From JAITWN01 sp964384095 (GTDB taxonomy: Bacteria > Pseudomonadota > Gammaproteobacteria > SZUA-140): a stretch of 64,000 nt of DNA. The translations under genes were made by a program, and so were the position numbers. The notes below the pieces were generated by a model. The model did not search any database and was not told where the DNA came from. It saw only the letters and a program-made list of their open reading frames with translations. Within the stretch, counting starts at the first letter, position 1; each line of letters begins with the position of its first letter. This document shows positions 60,830 through 64,000 of this stretch, one piece after another. The stretch is taken from assembly GCA_964384095.1 (NCBI GenBank), contig CAYLKC010000001.1:1-64000 (forward strand), written 5' to 3'.

Positions 60830-61927
60830 ATGGCCAGGCGCCACAAGCACGAGGAGCATGTCAATCACGAGCGCTGGGCGATTCCCTACGGGGATCTGGT
60901 CACGCTGCTGCTCGCGTTCTTCGTCGTCATGTACTCGATCTCGTCGGTCAACGAGGGCAAGTACCGCGTGTTGTCAGACTCGCTGATGTCGGCATTCCGC
61001 CAGCCGGCGAAGTCGATGGAGCCGATCCAGATCGGCCGGCCGGCAAAGTCGCCGATGACCGCGAACATCAATTTCATCGAGCGTCCGTCCTTCGTCGATA
61101 ACCAGACGCAGATCGTCCGCAGTCCGCACCAGACCGAGGAGGGGCATCGCAGCCACTTCCCCACCCTGGGCTCGCTGGTCGGCTCCGACAAGGTCGCCGA
61201 GATCGGTCGCATTGCCGATGAGATCAGCCAGGCGCTCAAAGGGCTGATGGATGAGGGGCTCGTGACCGTCCACTTCAATGAACTCTGGCTCGAGGTCGAG
61301 ATCAAGGACAGCGTGCTGTTTCCGAGCGGCAGCGCCCAGCTGCAACCACGCGCAATCCCGGCACTGCAACAGGTCGCCGGGATCCTGCGCGAGGCCGCCA
61401 ATCCGGTGCGCGTCGAGGGTTTCACCGACAACGTCCCGATCAACACGCTGCTGTACCCGTCGAACTGGGAGTTGTCTACGGTCCGCGCGGCGAGCGTCGT
61501 GCGCCTGTTCACGCGTGAGGGGATCGCGCCCGAGCGCCTGTCCGCGCTCGGCTACGGCGAGTTTCGCCCGGTGGCGACCAATGACACGGCCGCCGGGCGC
61601 GCGCAGAACCGCCGTGTCGTCCTCGTGGTCCTTGCCGACGAGGAACTGTCCTATCTGCTCGATGGTGGCCTCCGTGAGCGGCGGATGCCGCCGCCCGCCA
61701 GTGACGCCGGACCGCGCCTGCCGGAGGAAGAGGCAGCCGTCGGCGGGGCCCCGCCGGCGACTGATGAGATTCCCGGCCCGCCGCCGGTGCCCGTGTCCGC
61801 CGCGCCCGGGACGCGCGACGGGGCGCTGCTCGTCGACGGGCCCGCGGCCCGCGTCTTCGCGCCGCCGATCACGCCGATCGCGCTCGACAGGCCGGCGATC
61901 ATCCCGCCAGTCCGACCCGCGCCCTGA
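60830..61927 (+). CDS. motD: Flagellar motor stator protein MotD (MotB family)
   Basis: A 365-residue protein. One membrane helix (about 20-42) begins with PYGDLVTLLLAFFVVMYSI and holds the ion-carrying Asp22. A plug/linker region follows, then the OmpA-like peptidoglycan-binding domain (about 150-270; VRVEGFTDNVPINTLLYPSN, ERLSALGYGEFRPVATNDTA). The C-terminal 85 residues are a Pro/Ala-rich disordered extension not needed by the family core. Confidence 0.94.
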   Translation: MARRHKHEEHVNHERWAIPYGDLVTLLLAFFVVMYSISSVNEGKYRVLSDSLMSAFRQPAKSMEPIQIGRPAKSPMTANINFIERPSFVDNQTQIVRSPHQTEEGHRSHFPTLGSLVGSDKVAEIGRIADEISQALKGLMDEGLVTVHFNELWLEVEIKDSVLFPSGSAQLQPRAIPALQQVAGILREAANPVRVEGFTDNVPINTLLYPSNWELSTVRAASVVRLFTREGIAPERLSALGYGEFRPVATNDTAAGRAQNRRVVLVVLADEELSYLLDGGLRERRMPPPASDAGPRLPEEEAAVGGAPPATDEIPGPPPVPVSAAPGTRDGALLVDGPAARVFAPPITPIALDRPAIIPPVRPAP

Positions 61928-62024
61928 GCATGGAACCGGTTGATGGCATGGAATCTGCAAATATCCAGTCATCGAAACGGACGCGCGTCACGCCCCGTGC
62001 CGGCGCGCGCGACGGAGGTCCCGG

Positions 62025-62201
62025 ATGTCGGAGATCAGGGATATCAAGCCCGCCGAGCCGATGTGGCCGCGGCGGCCGGTGGAAAAGACCGGACAGGATG
62101 ACGGCCGCCCGCCGTCGCGCCGGGAGCGCAGGCGCAGGGAGCGGCGCGATGATGCGCGTGAGGATGACCATCGCGGGCGCAACATCGATGAATATGCGTA
62201 A
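62025..62201 (+). CDS. Small highly charged protein, 58 aa, in flagellar cluster
   Basis: A 58-codon ORF with a GGAGG ribosome site six to seven bases before the ATG. The product starts MSEIRDIKPAEPMWPRRPVE, continues Arg/Asp/Glu-rich and ends DEYA. It looks disordered. Similar short proteins ending in IDEYA occur near cheW/DUF2802 in related flagellar clusters, to my recollection; the function is unknown. It is 97 bp after motD and 24 bp before the DUF2802 gene. Confidence 0.6.
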   Translation: MSEIRDIKPAEPMWPRRPVEKTGQDDGRPPSRRERRRRERRDDAREDDHRGRNIDEYA

Positions 62202-62225
62202 GCTGAGTCACAGGGGAGACACGTG

Positions 62226-62666
62226 ATGACGATCGGAATACCGGTGATCCTGTCCGCGGCGGCATTCCTGCTGCTGCTCGCCGCGGTCCTGCACCAGGGG
62301 CGGTGGATCAGGCAGGCGCGCACGAGAGAGCAGGCCCTGCAGGCCGCCGTCGAGGCGCTCGGGCGCGACCTGTCGGCATTGCAGCACGATTTCGGCGCGC
62401 TGTGCTCCGGCGCCAATGGCATCGGCAGTCACCTGAGCCGGGTCGATCGTCAGTTGATGCGCATCCATGAGCGCCAGGAACAGTACGAGCGCCGGGACGG
62501 CGTCCATCGCGAGTACGAACAGGCCGCGCGGCTGATTCGCGGCGGCGCGGGCATCGACGACGTCATGCAGCAATGCAATCTGACGCGCGCGGAGGCCGAT
62601 CTGCTCGCGCGGCTGCACCTGCCGTCCCGCGGCGGCCGCGACGGAACCATGCGCTCGGTCGCGTGA
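62226..62666 (+). CDS. DUF2802 domain-containing protein
   Basis: A 146-residue protein. One N-terminal membrane helix (IPVILSAAAFLLLLAAVLH, about 4-22) is followed by a coiled coil (RVDRQLMRIHERQEQYERRD) and the DUF2802 core YEQAARLIRGGAGIDDVMQQ with CNLTRAEADLLARLH. The core looks like a small HTH-like repeat. In Pseudomonas it closes the motCD-parA-cheW cluster; here it follows motD with those genes missing. The start ATG has GGGGAG seven bases upstream; a GTG directly before it is also possible. Confidence 0.85.
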   Translation: MTIGIPVILSAAAFLLLLAAVLHQGRWIRQARTREQALQAAVEALGRDLSALQHDFGALCSGANGIGSHLSRVDRQLMRIHERQEQYERRDGVHREYEQAARLIRGGAGIDDVMQQCNLTRAEADLLARLHLPSRGGRDGTMRSVA

Positions 62667-62673
62667 TCGCGAC
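62658..62673. terminator. Short hairpin between convergent DUF2802 and EAL genes
   Basis: GTCGCG (62658-62663) and CGCGAC (62668-62673) pair around TGAT, which contains the DUF2802 stop codon. There is no U-tract; weak evidence for a terminator. Confidence 0.25.
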
Positions 62674-62676
62674 GGA

Positions 62677-64000
62677 TCAGGCTTGCGGGATCGCGGCGAG
62701 CGGTTTGCCGATGAAGTTGCCCTGCGCGTAATCGACGCCGTATTCCCTGAGCAGCGCCAGCGTCTCCGCGTTTTCGACGAATTCCGCGACGATCATCTTG
62801 CCGAGCGCGCGGCCGACCTCGATCATCGACCTGACCAGGCGCTGGTCGATCGGGTCGTTCAGCAGGTTGTTGATGAAGCTGCCGTCGATCTTCAGATAAT
62901 CGACCGGAAACTGCTTGAGATAGTTGAACGAGCTGAAGCCGGTGCCGAAGTCGTCGAGCGCGAAGCGGCATCCGAACGCGCGCAGGCGGAGGATCATCTC
63001 CCGGGTCTGTTCGTAGTTCTCGACCGCGGCAGTCTCGGTGATCTCGAAGGTGATGCGTGCGGGATTGACTCCGGAGCCGGCCAGCCGGTCGCTCACCAGC
63101 GTCAGCAATGCCGGATTGCGGAAGGCGTAGATCGAGAGGTTGACGTTGATATCGACATCGCTGGTGGGGCCGAGGTCACGCAGCCGGTCGAAGGCGTGGC
63201 CGACGGACCACAGGTCGATGTCGTGGATCAAACCCATGCGCTCGGCCACCGGGATGAATTGATCCGGGCCGATCAGATTGCCGGCGCCATCGACCATGCG
63301 AATCAGGGCCTCGTAGCCGACCACCTGGCCCCCGGCCAGTTCGATGACCGGCTGAAACAGCATGCGGAAGCCGTTGCCGGCCAGTGCCTCGCGAATCCGC
63401 GGCACCCAGTCCGCGGCGTCGTGGAGCAGGCTGTGCTGCAGATCCTGTTCGCTGAAGCCGTGCACCAGGTTCCGGCCGCGGGACTTGGCCTCGAAGCAGG
63501 CCTGCGCCGAGCGCGCCAGCGCCTCGCTGGCAGAGAGGCCGGATTCCGGCGGTATCCACAGCACACCGAGGCTGGCGCTTACCTGGTACTCGCGATCCTC
63601 GGTGCGGAAGCGGAAGGCGTCGATCTGCCTGCGCATCGCCTCGGCGATGTCCATCGCCGCAGACTCATCGGCATCGCTGACCAGCACCGCATATTCATCG
63701 GAGCTGATGCGCGCGAGCAGGTGTCCCGGTTGCAGCTGTGCGCGCAGGATGTTGGCGACATTCATCAGCAGCCGGTCGCCGGCGGCATGACCTTCCAGGT
63801 CGTTGATGATCTTGAACTGGTCGAGGTCGATGTAGATCAGCGCCGCCATCCTCCCGGCCGTGCGCAGGACCGGCAGCGTGGATTCGAGCATTTGTTCGAG
63901 CCGCCTGCGGTTCGGCAGCCCGGTCAGGTCGTCGTGAGAGACCAGGTAATGCAGGCGCGCCTCCATGACCTTGCGTTCTGCCAGTTCGGCCTCGAGTTCA
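62677..64000 (-). CDS. GGDEF-EAL protein with degenerate GGDEF, partial (5' end outside window)
   Basis: The frame is open to the right window edge, where a coiled-coil stretch (ELEAELAERKVMEARLHYLV) precedes the domains. The GGDEF domain starts at HDDLTGLPNRRRLEQML, but the active-site loop reads SSDEY, so cyclase activity is unlikely. The EAL domain is complete: GYEALIRMV, VNLSIYAF, ITFEITETA, ALDDFGTGFSSFNYLKQFP, YLKIDGSFI, VAEFVENAE and YAQGNFIGKPL, with all expected metal and catalytic residues. Predicted c-di-GMP phosphodiesterase with a regulatory GGDEF, a sensible neighbour for a FleQ-controlled flagellar cluster. An N-terminal sensor domain probably lies upstream. Confidence 0.9.
   Translation of the reverse strand, partial: ELEAELAERKVMEARLHYLVSHDDLTGLPNRRRLEQMLESTLPVLRTAGRMAALIYIDLDQFKIINDLEGHAAGDRLLMNVANILRAQLQPGHLLARISSDEYAVLVSDADESAAMDIAEAMRRQIDAFRFRTEDREYQVSASLGVLWIPPESGLSASEALARSAQACFEAKSRGRNLVHGFSEQDLQHSLLHDAADWVPRIREALAGNGFRMLFQPVIELAGGQVVGYEALIRMVDGAGNLIGPDQFIPVAERMGLIHDIDLWSVGHAFDRLRDLGPTSDVDINVNLSIYAFRNPALLTLVSDRLAGSGVNPARITFEITETAAVENYEQTREMILRLRAFGCRFALDDFGTGFSSFNYLKQFPVDYLKIDGSFINNLLNDPIDQRLVRSMIEVGRALGKMIVAEFVENAETLALLREYGVDYAQGNFIGKPLAAIPQA

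Noticed and set aside
61930..62226. 99-codon frame between motD and DUF2802
   Set aside because: A different frame in the same stretch has a strong GGAGG site and a protein-like end; this one has no ribosome site and a random composition.

Overview
The window is a dense, GC-rich bacterial chromosome segment from a gammaproteobacterium. The evidence is the Pseudomonas/Vibrio-type flagellar regulators (FleQ, FleS, FleR, FlhF, FlhG, MotC/MotD), GG-N10-GC sigma-54 promoters in front of most flagellar units, a soluble SthA transhydrogenase and a Sagot-type NAGGN osmolyte operon. The acidic flagellin and the osmolyte genes suggest a salt-exposed, free-living habitat (inference). The genus cannot be named from sequence alone. 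I saw no IS element, prophage, CRISPR array or rRNA, and no gene-free stretch exceeds 300 bases; the largest are 280 bp (flgA/flgB), 213 bp (flhB/flhA) and 205 bp (fliK/fliL).

Region 1 (1-3.9 kb) holds household genes: the end of a Na/Pi cotransporter, two hypotheticals, a Nudix hydrolase, an L,D-transpeptidase and a membrane protein. Convergent gene ends here carry compact GC palindromes.

Region 2 (3.9-14.2 kb) is a divergent peptide-metabolite locus. Rightward is asnO-ngg-M42 peptidase, the known operon for N-acetylglutaminylglutamine amide (NAGGN). Leftward is a six-gene operon: a 53-aa membrane protein, an M42-like metallopeptidase, a C39-like cysteine peptidase, a RimK-type ATP-grasp ligase with an RLAN-like N-terminus, a GCS2-type carboxylate-amine ligase and an N-formylglutamate amidohydrolase-like protein. 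The two operons share a 78-bp intergenic region whose -10 hexamers form a perfect palindrome, and asnO looks leaderless. This is the most promising little-described system in the window: two peptide-forming ligase sets and three peptidases apparently expressed from one switch point.

Region 3 (14.2-19.7 kb) has sthA, a small membrane protein, a TraB/GumN protein, a YncE-like beta-propeller, a sulfotransferase that overlaps a convergent membrane-protein gene by 59 bp, and tRNA-Ala(CGC).

Region 4 (19.75-62.7 kb) is a nearly uninterrupted flagellar superlocus of about 43 kb: flgN-flgM-flgA leftward, then flgBCDEFGHIJKL, fliC-flaG-fliD-fliS-fliT-pilZ, fleQ, fleSR, fliEFGHIJ, fliK, fliLMNOPQR-flhB, flhA-flhF-flhG-fliA, motC-motD, a 58-aa ORF and a DUF2802 gene. 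Promoter motifs fit a four-tier cascade: FleQ, then sigma-54/FleQ, then sigma-54/FleR, then FliA with FlgM. Two things stand out. The che genes that sit between fliA and motC and after motD in Pseudomonas are absent, although FliM keeps its CheY-docking motif. Also, a 109-nt element with perfect 28-bp inverted repeats lies in the presumed 5' leader of flhA. The window ends in a leftward GGDEF-EAL protein with a degenerate GGDEF motif.
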